DNA of 64,000 nucleotides from Serinus canaria. Lineage: Eukaryota; Chordata; Aves; Passeriformes; Fringillidae. The position numbers were made by a program, and so were the translations under genes. The first letter of the stretch is position 1; each line of letters opens with the position of its first letter. Positions 1 to 9,504 of this stretch are shown piece after piece. The notes beneath the pieces are model-generated. The model was given only the letters and a program-made list of their open reading frames with translations. It made no database searches and was not told where the DNA came from. The stretch is taken from assembly GCF_022539315.1 (NCBI RefSeq), contig NC_066338.1, positions 3,472,001 to 3,536,000 of the forward strand. Reading direction: 5' to 3'.

Positions 1-81
1 GGGCATGCTTGTGTTAGACAGCTGGTCTCCTGCTCAAGGAGGAAACATCAGTCACCCAGTGATGTCATTCTTTCATCACAG

Positions 82-243
82 GATGCAAGGAGAATGAAAT
101 TGCAAGGGAGCTGAAATCAGTGTTGGACAAGAACCTCCAGCAGCTCTCCCAGAAAATTGAAACTCTGAAAAAAAATGCACAGGAATTGTCAAAGACCACA
201 AAATGTAACCTTCAGCTTCTCAGAGGTTTCCTGGAGAGCCAAG
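82..243 (+). CDS. Candidate internal exon, coiled-coil protein (unrecognised gene)
   Basis: A pyrimidine-rich stretch ending in CACAG at 77-81 and a good donor GTGAGC at 244 bracket an open frame of about 54 codons. The peptide is rich in Leu, Lys, Glu and Gln with heptad-like spacing (for example LQQLSQKIETLKK), so a coiled coil is likely. The frame has no natural start and stays open beyond the donor, which fits an internal exon. I do not recognise the protein. A diverged copy lies at 1358-1519. The exon reading is inferred from splice signals and composition only. Confidence 0.45.
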
Positions 244-1357
244 GTGAGCAGGGCCATTGCCAAACAGACTTTGATCCATCTGAGATCAGAAGCTGCCCTA
301 CAGGCCAACCACCCTGTGAGCTCCTGCCGCTCAGCTCCTCAGAGGGGATGGGGAGGGAGAGCCCTTCCATGGGGAGCAGCTTCTGTGATCCATGGCACTG
401 AAACACCTCCATGCTGAAGTGTTCTCTGCAGGTGCAGGTGATCAGAGTCCCTCTCCTTTGCATGGGGTGTGTGCTGGGAGTTCTCTCATTGCCTGATACT
501 TGCTAAGGTTCCTCCCTTGAAGTCCTGTCCCTGTGTCTCTCCCTTTCCCCCTGCCCTCCTCCTGCTGCCCCACTCCTGGTTCCACACTGGGGCACATGTG
601 AGCTCAGCCTTGCTTCCCTGTTGATGACCAGCAGGGAGAGGAGCTCCCCTGAGCAGAGCCTGGACGTGTCTGTGAGCGCAGGGCCTGTGCAGAGCAGCTC
701 TGCCTGCAGGAGCTGGTGCCGGCAAGGGGAAGGGTCAGCTGGGGCACAGCCCCCAGTGTGGGCCAGGCTGGCCCAAGACCGTGCCCCAGGGCCTGGCTCA
801 GGCAGGACACAGAGTGTGTTGGGAGCAGCCTCTGGCCCTAGGGCAGGGACAGCTGAGGAACAATTGGCCTTCCCTGTCCTGAGTCCTGTTCTTGCTCCAG
901 TGCAGCCAGCAAATCCAGAGCAAGGAGCAGCCCAGGAGAGTCCAGGGAAACCCCTGCAATTCCTACTGGCTCAAGCCATTCTGGGCTTGGAATGAAGTGT
1001 GTGGTCCACTTTTCAGAGATGGAGCTCTTTATTTATTGTGCTACAGAAAGCACAAACGAGATGTTGAAAAGGGATGGAAATTTGTTCTGGGTTTCTTGGG
1101 CCCTCCCTGTTAAAAGTGTGAGGGTAAAGGGAAAACCATTTCTATTTTGTGCCTTCATGACCAGATGGACTTCCTGTGAGGTGAGGATTTCTAAGAGGGA
1201 ATGAGGAAGGAGAAAACCACCCAGAGGAGAGCCCTGAGCAGACACCCTCTGTCAGGGATATTGTATCAGAGCCTTTGGGCATGCTTGTGTTAGACAGCTG
1301 GTCTCCTGCTCAAGGAGGAAACATCAGTCACCCGGTGGCATTGTTCTTTCTTCAAAG

Positions 1358-1519
1358 AAAGGGAGGAGCAAAGTTCAAGGGCTCAGCAATGCAGAATGGA
1401 GACGTTACTCGAGCAGCTCTGCCAAAGATTTCAAAGTCTGGAACAAGCAATAGAGATGAGACAGGAGGTCCCATATCATGACTTGCTGCTTTCCAGAAGA
1501 TACCTGGAGAACAACCAAG
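1358..1519 (+). CDS. Candidate internal exon, second tandem copy
   Basis: This is the counterpart of the 82-243 segment in the second copy of the 1.28-kb duplication. One frame is open from an acceptor-like TTCAAAG to a donor-like CAAG|GTGGGC at 1520 and encodes a Gln/Glu/Leu-rich helical peptide (for example LLEQLCQRFQSLEQ). It ends in a Leu-rich stretch followed by an Asn/Gln pair, in the same place as in copy 1. The two copies share architecture more than sequence. Both keeping an open frame suggests they were once under coding constraint. Confidence 0.4.
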
Positions 1520-2479
1520 GTGGGCATGGCTATTATTAAGAAAACTTTAATCTCTCTGAAGGCTGAAGCTGCTCTACAGGGCAACCACCCTCTTAGCTCA
1601 TGTTGCTCAGCTTCTCAGAGGGGATCGGGAGGTGTAGTCCTTACTTGGGTAGAGGCCCAAAGAAGCTGACTGTAGTCTTGAGATGCACCACCACAATCCA
1701 TCCTATGGCTAAAGTCAGCTTTTCTGAGCCTCTCAGCTTTTGTGATCTATGGCACTGAATCTCCTCTGTGCTGAAGTGTTCTCTGCAGGTGCCCAAAGTC
1801 TCTCTTGGCTCTCTCGTCTTTGAAGAGTGTGTGTAGGTATGGCGTGACATGACCTGACTTGTGGTAAAAGTGTCCAAATCCACCTGCCCACTCACCTTTC
1901 TCATGACAGAGCATTGTCTCCCACAGCCCACAGATGCTGTCTGGGGAGATGCAGAGAGATGATCCCCTTCTCCATCCTGCCCCCTCAGGCCTTTGCCAAA
2001 GCCTCAGGAACACCCACAGCTCTCCTGCAGTCCATCCATCCAAAGCAATTCAAAGAACCTGGTAAGGAATAAGCCCAGTCACCCACCCAGGCTCAGGGCT
2101 GACCTGCTGGAAAGTAGCTCTGCAGAGAAGGACCTGGGGGTTCTGGTAGACAAAGAGTTGTCCAAGAGTCAGCAATGTGTCTTTGTGGCCAAGAAGGCCA
2201 GTGGCTGCCTGGGCTGCCTTAGGAAGAACTTTGCCAACCTCCAAGGGAGGGGCAACCCTGGAGGGGCACATCTGGAGCTCTGTGTCCCATGCTGGGTTCC
2301 TCAGTACAGGAGAAACCTGGAGCTCTTGGGACAGGCCCAACTGAGCAACTACAAAGATGATCAGAGACCTGGAGCATCTCTCTGGTGAGGAGAGGCTGAG
2401 GGAGCCGGGCCTGTTTGGTCTGGAGAAGAAAAGGCTTAGAGGGGATCCCATCAATGGACAGAAGTGTTTGAAAGGTGGG

Positions 2480-2612
2480 TGTCTTGGTTTTAGACTGGGC
2501 ACAATGCCAGTGCCTCCATGAAAACACATCCACGTAGTGTCTACTGTGAGATGTGACCAGAAACAGAGCAAGCAAACACCAATTTAGGAATAAAAGGAAA
2601 AAAAAACTTTAT

Positions 2613-2655
<43 letters not shown>

Positions 2656-3792
2656 GAACAGAATGGAAATCTTTCAAACACATTTCTCCTCCCCCTCTCA
2701 ACCCACATTACAACATACAATACAAACTCAAATCTTCCTTCAGTCCCCATCTCTCAGGTGTTAATTCTCAGTCCATTATCCTTCTTCAAACAATCAATAC
2801 ATTATATTAAAGAGGAAGGAGTCTTCTCCTTGTGCCGTCTCTTGACTAACCCCTTTCCATATTCCATGCTCTCACCATGGAAATGGACCAGAAGATTGCT
2901 TTTGGGGTTTCTCTTTTTAAGGATACTTTGGTCAGTTCCACAAAAAGACAGTCTCTCCATTTTGGGATAACAAAATCCCCCCCATTTCCCCCGGGGCAAG
3001 GGCTTCACGACAGAAATCCTCTCATTTCTGATTTCTGCCTACCACTACTATTCACTGCCTTTCTTGGGTCTGAGCCATTGCTTTCCCCCCAAAACCGCAG
3101 TCTCTGTGTTACAATAGAAAGTTAGTCCGTCCACAGCCGAAAAAAAACTGCTCCTCCGTTTATCTCTTCCCAAGTAAATTCTTCTCATTAACTCCACTAC
3201 TCCCTACTCACACAAACCTCTCATTTCACTTGTCCATTTCTTCTTGTTCTTATCTCTGTCCTCCGGGAGGATCAACGTCTGGAAGGTTTCCATCGTGAAG
3301 GAAAAAAAGTTAAAATCATCTCTAGGTGCCGGACTCTCTTCTCACTCTTGGCCGACTTCCAGGAGCTGCCCGGCGCGTCTTATCTCTTTTCTCTCTTCTC
3401 TCTCTCTCTCTCTAGCAAGCGGGGTGAGGGGGGGGGAATTTGCTCGGTGCTTTCACTACTTCCACCCCTCCATCCTTTCACTTCCCCCCCCCCCCCCGGT
3501 CTCTCTCTCTCTCTCCAAGATCCAAGGCCTGCGGCCTAGCTCACGGCGCCTCGTGGCCTTTTCCCCTCCCTCACCCGGCCTACAGCCGGAGGGGGAGAGA
3601 GAACTGACCTGATCCCTTTGCTGACCGACAAGCAAGAGAGGGTCACTTCCTGGGAGTTCTACCTTTATACCCTGTGTTCTCAGAGGCGGAACCATCTCCT
3701 CATTGGTCCAAACAGGTGCCAATATTCACACCTGAGCCCCCACTGGGCTAACCACTGTCTCCAAAAAAACCACTTCCTTTCAAACCACGACA
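2480..3792 (-). mobile_element. Solo LTR, long-R family, inside CR1
   Basis: It starts TGTCTTGGTTTTAG, ends CAAACCACGACA (imperfect inverted ends) and is flanked by a perfect 5-bp target duplication GTGGG at 2475-2479 and 3793-3797. On the minus strand a TATAAA-type box lies near 3665 and an AATAAA lies near 2610. This implies a short U3, a roughly 1-kb GC-rich transcribed region and a short U5. There is no internal viral sequence, so it is a recombined solo LTR. Relatives sit at 22420-23886, 36152-37459 and 62533-63784. Confidence 0.9.
2614..2655. repeat. (AC)n microsatellite
   Basis: About 21 uninterrupted AC units inside the LTR, just beyond its poly(A)-signal region. This stretch is variable among the other LTR copies, which lack the run. 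Confidence 0.98.
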
Positions 3793-4215
3793 GTGGGTGT
3801 CAGGAGGATGGAGCTGGGTTGTTCTTGGTGGTGCCAAGTATGGGATGAGAGGCAATGGATAGAAACAGAAACAAAGGATTTCCAATCTTACCCATTTGGT
3901 GATTTGTGAGGGTAGGAGGAGCTTTTTAATCCTCTCTCCTCTCTCATGACTGCACCTGAAGGAACACCTGAAGCTGTGCCAGGGTAGGGTTAGGCTGGAT
4001 ATCTGGAAAAGGTTCTTTCCCCAGAAGGTGCTGAGGGACTGAAAAGGCTCTCCTTGGTCATGGCCCCAAGGCTGCCAAAGCTTCAGGAGTGTTCGGAGAA
4101 TGCCCCCAGGCACAGGATGGGATTATTGGGGTGTCCTGGGTGAGCCAGGAGCTGGAATCAATGATCCCTGTGTGTCCCTTGCAGCTCAGGATATTCTATG
4201 ATCCTGTGATTCTTT

Positions 4216-5514
4216 CCAGAGCCCATGTGCCCTTGAACCTTGGGAGGTGGACACTTCAGGGAGAGAAGGACCACAGGATTGTGAGAGCCCCAGAGGAAGA
4301 GCTTAAGGGAATCTTGGGCTCAGGCCTTGGGCAAGGCCTTGTCCCCATCCACTGGCTATGGGGTCTCAGTCTGTCCCGGTGTGGCATCTGTTCTGTCAAC
4401 CCCACTTTGCCATGAACAGTGTCCCTTTCCTGGACAAAGCAGCTCAGGACCTGGATCATTCATACTCCACTGTGCTTTGAGGTTGGGTCCTCTTTGGCAG
4501 GGAAAGGTGTTTTTGAAGTGCAAAGGCCCAGTGTCATTACTGGGACAAGGTGTCCCTTCAGGGCAGGCATGATCACTGTCCTAGTGATGCTGGTCTTTCC
4601 TCTCAGGAAGGACAGTGGAGCCTGCCAAGTGTCTTCATGGGTAATTGGTACACAAAAGTGGCCTCTGTTCCCTGAGAGCTCCTCTGTGAAATGCCATCTC
4701 CTTTTTATTAGTCCATGGTCTGGCCATTCCCCAGCCTCTCTTTCCCATCTGAAAATGAAGGAGAGGCTGAGCTCATCTCTCAGCAGCTCTTAGTCCTCCT
4801 TGGACCTCAGAGAAATTTGAGCCAGGAGCTCTATGTCTGGGAAACAAAATCATCACACACCCTGATTTACTGTTTTCTTTTGGAGACATGAGAGCAGAAC
4901 TAGTTAAGAGAATGGAGTGAGGAGGAGGGGAGCGTGAGGGTAGTCTCAGAGCAGATAGTTGGTAACTCTGTTTGGATCCCCCTCCAGTGTGTATTAGGGG
5001 ACACATCCTGAGAATAATCAAAACCTGGAAATTACTGTGGACAATGAGCAGATTTCAAGGCACTCTGGAAATATTGCAAGGGGGAAGTTTCAGTTGGCAC
5101 CAGGAAATAGTCAAGGAGCAGCTGGGCTGTGGTGGGGAAGGTGCATCCCTACAGCAGATGGGACCAGTGAAGAGCTACAGCCCCTTCCATCATGTGGCAA
5201 ACCAGAGAGGTCTCCTGGAAGGAAATCCATCTCCTTTTTTCCCTATCCCTTCTCCCCTGCCACCAGCATGGCATCTTTCTCCTCAAGAATGCCCGCCTGG
5301 ATTTCAGGTCTGGTTGGAGTTCTTGCTGGTGAACAACCAAACATCCCAGTGCCTCAGGCTTTGCTCCCTTTGGAGGATGGTCCAGGACTCCTGGTGTTTC
5401 CCCACTCTGAGAAGCAGCATTTCACTCCAGGAGAATGTCATTATTTTGGCCAGAGGCTTGGGCTGTGTCTGAGCACACGGGAACCTAGCAAGCTTTGTAA
5501 ACTCCATCTTTTGC
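4216..5514. other. No supported gene
   Basis: Moderately GC-rich, single-copy-looking sequence. Several frames of 60-170 codons are open but overlap each other on both strands and lack motifs. It probably represents intronic or intergenic DNA of the locus that carries the exon-like segments at 82, 1358 and 5536. Confidence 0.5.
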
Positions 5515-5737
5515 CTGCTTTTCCCTTTTTCCTAGAGAGATTTTAGAAATACAACTCTACAGCTCTTCCCTATGCTATGAGGAAGCGTGGGGAAAGATGA
5601 TGGAGGTGAGTCTTGAATGCAGCTCTGCTTTTCCCTTTTTCCTAGAGAGATTTTAGAAATACAACTCTACAGCTCTTCCCTATGCTATGAGGAAGCGTGG
5701 GGAAAGATGATGGAGGTGAGTCTTGAATGCAGCTCTG
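5515..5737. repeat. Perfect 110-bp tandem duplication spanning an exon-like segment
   Basis: Bases 5515-5624 are repeated exactly at 5625-5734 (identity runs on to 5737). Each copy contains a pyrimidine-rich acceptor (TTTTCCCTTTTTCCTAG), a 70-nt segment (5536-5605 and 5646-5715) and a consensus donor GTGAGT. No mismatch is visible, so the event is recent or an assembly artefact. If both exons were spliced in, 70 nt would shift the frame (70 is not a multiple of three). Confidence 0.9.
5536..5605 (+). CDS. Candidate 70-nt exon (duplicated at 5646-5715)
   Basis: Strong acceptor and donor consensus flank a 70-nt segment with one clear open frame of about 23 residues (begins EILEIQLYSS). It carries no recognisable motif and may belong to the same unknown gene as the upstream coiled-coil exons. 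Spacing and splice signals are the only support, and the parent gene is not identified. Confidence 0.4.
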
Positions 5738-6253
5738 GAAAGCACATTCCACCCCCTCAGAGAGCTGCTTGGAGAAGAACACACTCAGGAAAGGGTGATT
5801 TGATGATGTTTTTCACTGTCGTGTGCTGCCCAAGGCCCTGCCTGTGCTTGTCAGGAGCCCTCACAGCTCTTGGCAGCCAGCTAGCACTGCCACTGCAGCC
5901 CCAGCTCCCCCTCCTGCTTTGACCTCTTGGGCCTCTCAGGAAAAGTGTCTGGAGCTCGTCTTGCTCCAGGTGACCCCAGCAGCTGGTCCTTCTTTCAATC
6001 TGAGCTGAGCTAGAGGACCTCAGCTGATGCCATTGCACCTTGCTGGAGTCCTGCCAGGGATGAACCCTTTCCTGATGAGTGTGGAAATCTGAGGCAAGAA
6101 ACCTTCCCTTATCCTTGTGGAAGTGTATCACTCTTCCACTCTAATCCATGTGGAAGCATTATCCTAGAGTGGTGCTGTGCTTTTACTGAGGAATAACTGC
6201 TTAAAGCTTGAAAATCACCTTCAGACTTTGCTAAAGGAGTTGGTCCTGACAGC

Positions 6254-6793
6254 TGTTGTGGTTTAACCCCATCCAGCAGCCAAGCCCCACACGTGGGGCC
6301 ACTCACTGACTCCCCCACCAGCAGGATCAGGGTGTGAATTGGAAAGGTAAAAGTAAGAACACTCATGGGTTGGGGTAAAGACAGTTTAGCAGGGAAAGCA
6401 AAAGTCAAGCATTCAAGCAAAGCAAAGCAAAACACCCATTCCCATGGGCTGGCAAGAACTCAGCACTTCCAGGAGAGCAGGGCCCATCCTATGGAACTTG
6501 GGAAGACAAACACCATTGCTCTAAATGTTCCTCACTTTCCATACTGAGCATGTTGTCTTATGGTCTGGAATATCCCTTGGGTACACTGGGGTCATCTGTC
6601 CTGGCTGTGTCCCCTCCCAGCACCTCATCTCCCTAGCATGGTCATATGAGAAGCAGAAAAGACCTTGGCCCTGTGTGGCCACTGCTCAGCAATAACAAAA
6701 ACATCTCCATTGTCATCCCTGTGTTCAGCACAAATCCCAAAGACAGCCCCACACCAGGCACTGGGAAGAAAATTAACCCAGTCCAAACCAGCA
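6254..6793 (-). mobile_element. Solo LTR, avian ERVL-like
   Basis: It begins TGTTGTGGTTTAACCCC and ends CCAAACCAGCA. The body, with GCAAAGCAAAGCAAAACA and ATGGTCTGGAATATCCCTT, is the avian ERVL-type LTR familiar from chicken and finch genomes. Flanks GACAGC (6248-6253) and GACAGG (6794-6799) form an imperfect 6-bp target duplication. Strand is inferred from the usual orientation of its poly(A) side and is uncertain. Confidence 0.7.
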
Positions 6794-6863
6794 GACAGGA
6801 CTGACAGAGAGTTGTGGGTAAATCTGTAATTAGCTAACAAAATGTTTTTAAGACCTTTTCACC

Positions 6864-8532
6864 TGTAGTGGTTTTGATTCGCTAATTTAAGATGTCCCGG
6901 TCAATGCACCATTTAGTGTGGTGGGTTCAGTGCTTGCTAATCACCAGTGCACTCCCTAGAATGTACTTACTGCTGCAGTGAGAGAGGATTAGGAGACAGG
7001 CAAAGCAGGCTCAAAACTTTAAAAGGATAAACAGAAAAGTTTCTTAACAGTAACTAAGAGTACTAAGAATCAAAACAAAACTTCCAGGACACCTCCTGTC
7101 CCTACAACCTTTGCTTTCCTACTGGAACAGTAAAGAGACAAAATTTTGAGTCAGTTTCCCACCCCTAGAACAGTGTTCTTTCAGTTCACTTAGGTAGAGA
7201 AGTCCCTCTTGTTAATGTTATGAGGACTTCTCCACAAAAAAAACAGCACTCTTGTGGCTCTCAATTTCTACGAATAGCAGCTGCCCAGGGGAATCTGCAA
7301 TTGTGAAGTCCCTCCTATGTTCCACAAGCTTTCCCACAGCTGTGTTTATGTGCCATGTCAGCTTATGGGGCACTGTTTTAAAGATGAGCTCTTCAAAAGC
7401 AAAGGTTCTCTATCTATCTCTAAAATCATCTTCATCTCTGGAACAGAGATCTTCTCTCCCTGAGGGCACAGGGTCTTCATCACTCTTTTTTCTCTCTCTG
7501 TTCAAATTCTCATAGAATCACAATTACTTCAACATTTGCTTGCTTTAGCATGGAGGCTTTTGCCAAACAAGTTATCTCCCTATACTTGCTAATGTTATAG
7601 GGAAAAAAAAGTCTGAATCTATCAATTACATTTGTCTCCATAGCTTTACAAGAGGGTTTCAGCTCCAAGATCAAGGCATCTCCTCAGCCCTCCTATCTGG
7701 GACTGGACTCTTTCTTCACTGACCTTGATGTCTTGGTGTTGCTGCTCTGCATTGCCTGCACTTTGTCCTTTTCTCTCACTCGAGGGAGAATTGAAGCACT
7801 GAAAGAGTTAATAGCTCGCCGGGGCCTGTAGATGGTTACACGACCCCGGCCGAGCTTGCGGGTCGGAGCTGCAGGCTTGGCTGGGCTGGGGGAACAGCCA
7901 GGATCTCAGCAGCCAGGCCAGAACCCAGCAGCAGCACGGCCGGGCCCGATGGCTTCTCCTCGCCCTGCCCGGGGGTTGTGGGTGAACCCCAGCGGTGGCA
8001 GAGCTGGGCTGGGGCAGGGCCAGGATCTCAGCAGCCAGGCCAGAACACAGCAGCAGCACGGCCGGGCCCGATGGCTTCTCCTCGCCCTGCCCGGGGGTTG
8101 TGGGTGAACCCCAGCGGTGGCAGAACCTTGGCCGAGCCGGCCCGGCCCGGGGCTGCTCCTGGGGCCCGGCGGATCCTGGCTCGGCCCGGGCTGGCGGCGG
8201 GGCAGGGTGTAACAAGCAGTAAGATGTTAGAAATGGCAGCCGTGGCCCAGCCCGGCCTCTCCCCCTGGCGCTCCCCTCTCCCTGCCCGGCAGCCGATGGG
8301 GCCCGCTGGGCGTCCCATGAAGGGGCGGGGCCCGGCCCTTGTCACCTTTTTGCTGACCGGAAAAGAAAGAGATTTTCCGTCTTTAAGGTGTTTTTTCGTA
8401 GAAGCATGTACAGCTTTTAGTGGTTTACCAGATTGTTAAAGCTATTACTGATGGGTTCTTTTTGTCAGACATGGAGGAAACTGATAGCAGCTTCTCTTAA
8501 ATCATCACTTCTGTGCTGCAAAACTAGGACAT
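6864..8532 (-). mobile_element. Long LTR (about 1.67 kb) with GC-rich core, copy 1
   Basis: It runs from TGTAGTGGTTTTG to CAAAACTAGGACA, with inverted ends resembling the other long LTRs here. It aligns along most of its length with 19711-21409. The core at 7830-8340 is strongly GC-rich and holds a 122-bp internal duplication. No convincing target duplication was found (TCACC against TTGCC), so the outer limits are approximate. Orientation is inferred by analogy with the 2480-3792 family. Confidence 0.6.
7899..8143. repeat. 122-bp direct duplication inside the LTR core
   Basis: CAGGATCTCAGCAGCCAGG recurs 122 bases apart (7899 and 8021) and the two GC-rich units are nearly identical. The sister LTR at 19711-21409 has a single unit near 20828-20940. 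Internal promoter or R-region repeats of this kind differ between LTR subfamilies. Confidence 0.85.
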
Positions 8533-8539
8533 TGCCCTA

Positions 8540-9500
8540 TGGCATAACAAAAATAAAGGGAACGATGGCTGAAAAACCAGGAGGTATGGAATATGTTTAA
8601 CCAGGAACTAATAACTGCTCAGGAAACGTATGAACATATGTTGAGTAATTACTTTTTTTCAGAGATGGCACCCCAACAGAGTTGGCTGTAGTAGCAAAGA
8701 GGCAACTGTCAAAAATTTGTAATTAACAGTGGAGCTTAAAATCTCTTTGATTACCCCCACAGAAGCCAAAACCCGAAACTTCTAATTTTAGATAAAAATG
8801 AAAATTGTTTAACTGGCTTTAATAGAAAAAACATTATCTGTTACTCTGCTGAAATGTGTTACAATGTAATTAAAAAATTAAAACTAAGAGGTATTATAAT
8901 AGGATGCATTCTGCTTACAATTCTCTCGTTTGGCTAGTGAAAAAAGCAGACAGGAGGTGGCATTTAACAATTGGTTATCAAATGCTTAATGCTAACATGA
9001 GACATTTTATCACAGCTGTCCCAAATATTGCAAATCTCACTGCTACACTTTATGTGCAGGCATCTGCACATAAACTAATGGCAATTTTGGATATAAAATA
9101 TTGGGTACTCTAGAGAAATTGTGTTCCTGGATTTTCTATAATAGCAAGACCCTTGTTCACATGATTGATACATACATCTCAGTTGGTCACAGATCAAATG
9201 GATGTCACTGAAGGGCCAACAAAACCTACAAAGTTACAGATAGCTGTGACTCCAGTCCTGTTAGATCTACAACACCCCCATAAGCCCAGTTCTGTACTGG
9301 TTGCTCCTGCATTCACTTCAGACTCTGAAGGCAAAGCTGTGTGGTTCACTGATGCCACAGCCAAACACACTGATTGGAAATCTAAGTACAGAGCAGTTGC
9401 TTTCCACATTGAAACAGGAGTAGAAGTAGTAGAAGAAGAAATGGGAATTGCACAAGTAGGAGAGCTGAAAGCTGTATTGCTGGCAGTAAAGGAGAAAACA
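8540..9500 (+). pseudogene. Decayed ERV pol fragment (RT start and RNase H)
   Basis: At 8904-9113 the translation carries a reverse-transcriptase fingers region (WHLTIGYQMLNAN followed by ILDIKYW, where families of this type have an IDIKD-like motif). At 9340-9480 it carries an RNase H start (VWFTDATAKHTDWKSKYRAVAF, here broken up by later decay). The two are much closer than in an intact pol, so the middle is deleted. The family differs from the class I pol that follows at 9.8 kb, making the region a composite. Frames are broken by several stops. Confidence 0.6.
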
Positions 9501-9504
9501 AGAT

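Larger units (their letters stand above)
1..1520. repeat. Tandem duplication, about 1,278-bp period
   Basis: The first 60 bases reappear at 1279-1338 with one change and then diverge, so a block of about 1.28 kb was duplicated in tandem. Each copy holds one coiled-coil exon-like segment followed by a splice-donor-like CAAG|GT. The window starts exactly at the repeat start, so further copies may lie upstream. Divergence grows away from the repeat start, so this is an old duplication rather than an assembly echo. Confidence 0.75.
2070..4215 (+). mobile_element. CR1 LINE 3' part, split by a solo LTR
   Basis: The sequence before 2480 matches the end of CR1 ORF2 and its 3' UTR (pseudogene-like runs such as GAGAAGGACCTGGGGGTT and GAGAGGCTGAGGGAGC). 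After 3797 the same consensus resumes and ends in the CR1 terminus with repeated TTCTATGAT-type octamers near 4195-4214. No long frame survives. The interruption at 2480-3792 is an LTR insertion. The CR1 assignment comes from family knowledge of avian CR1 3' ends. Confidence 0.85.

Noticed and set aside
2614..2655. AC repeat as a functional regulatory element
   Set aside because: A plain microsatellite absent from sister LTRs.
7808..8439. Overlapping Pro/Ala/Gly-rich frames on both strands
   Set aside because: They follow the GC-rich core and 122-bp duplication of an LTR; the same false frames recur at 20600-21246.
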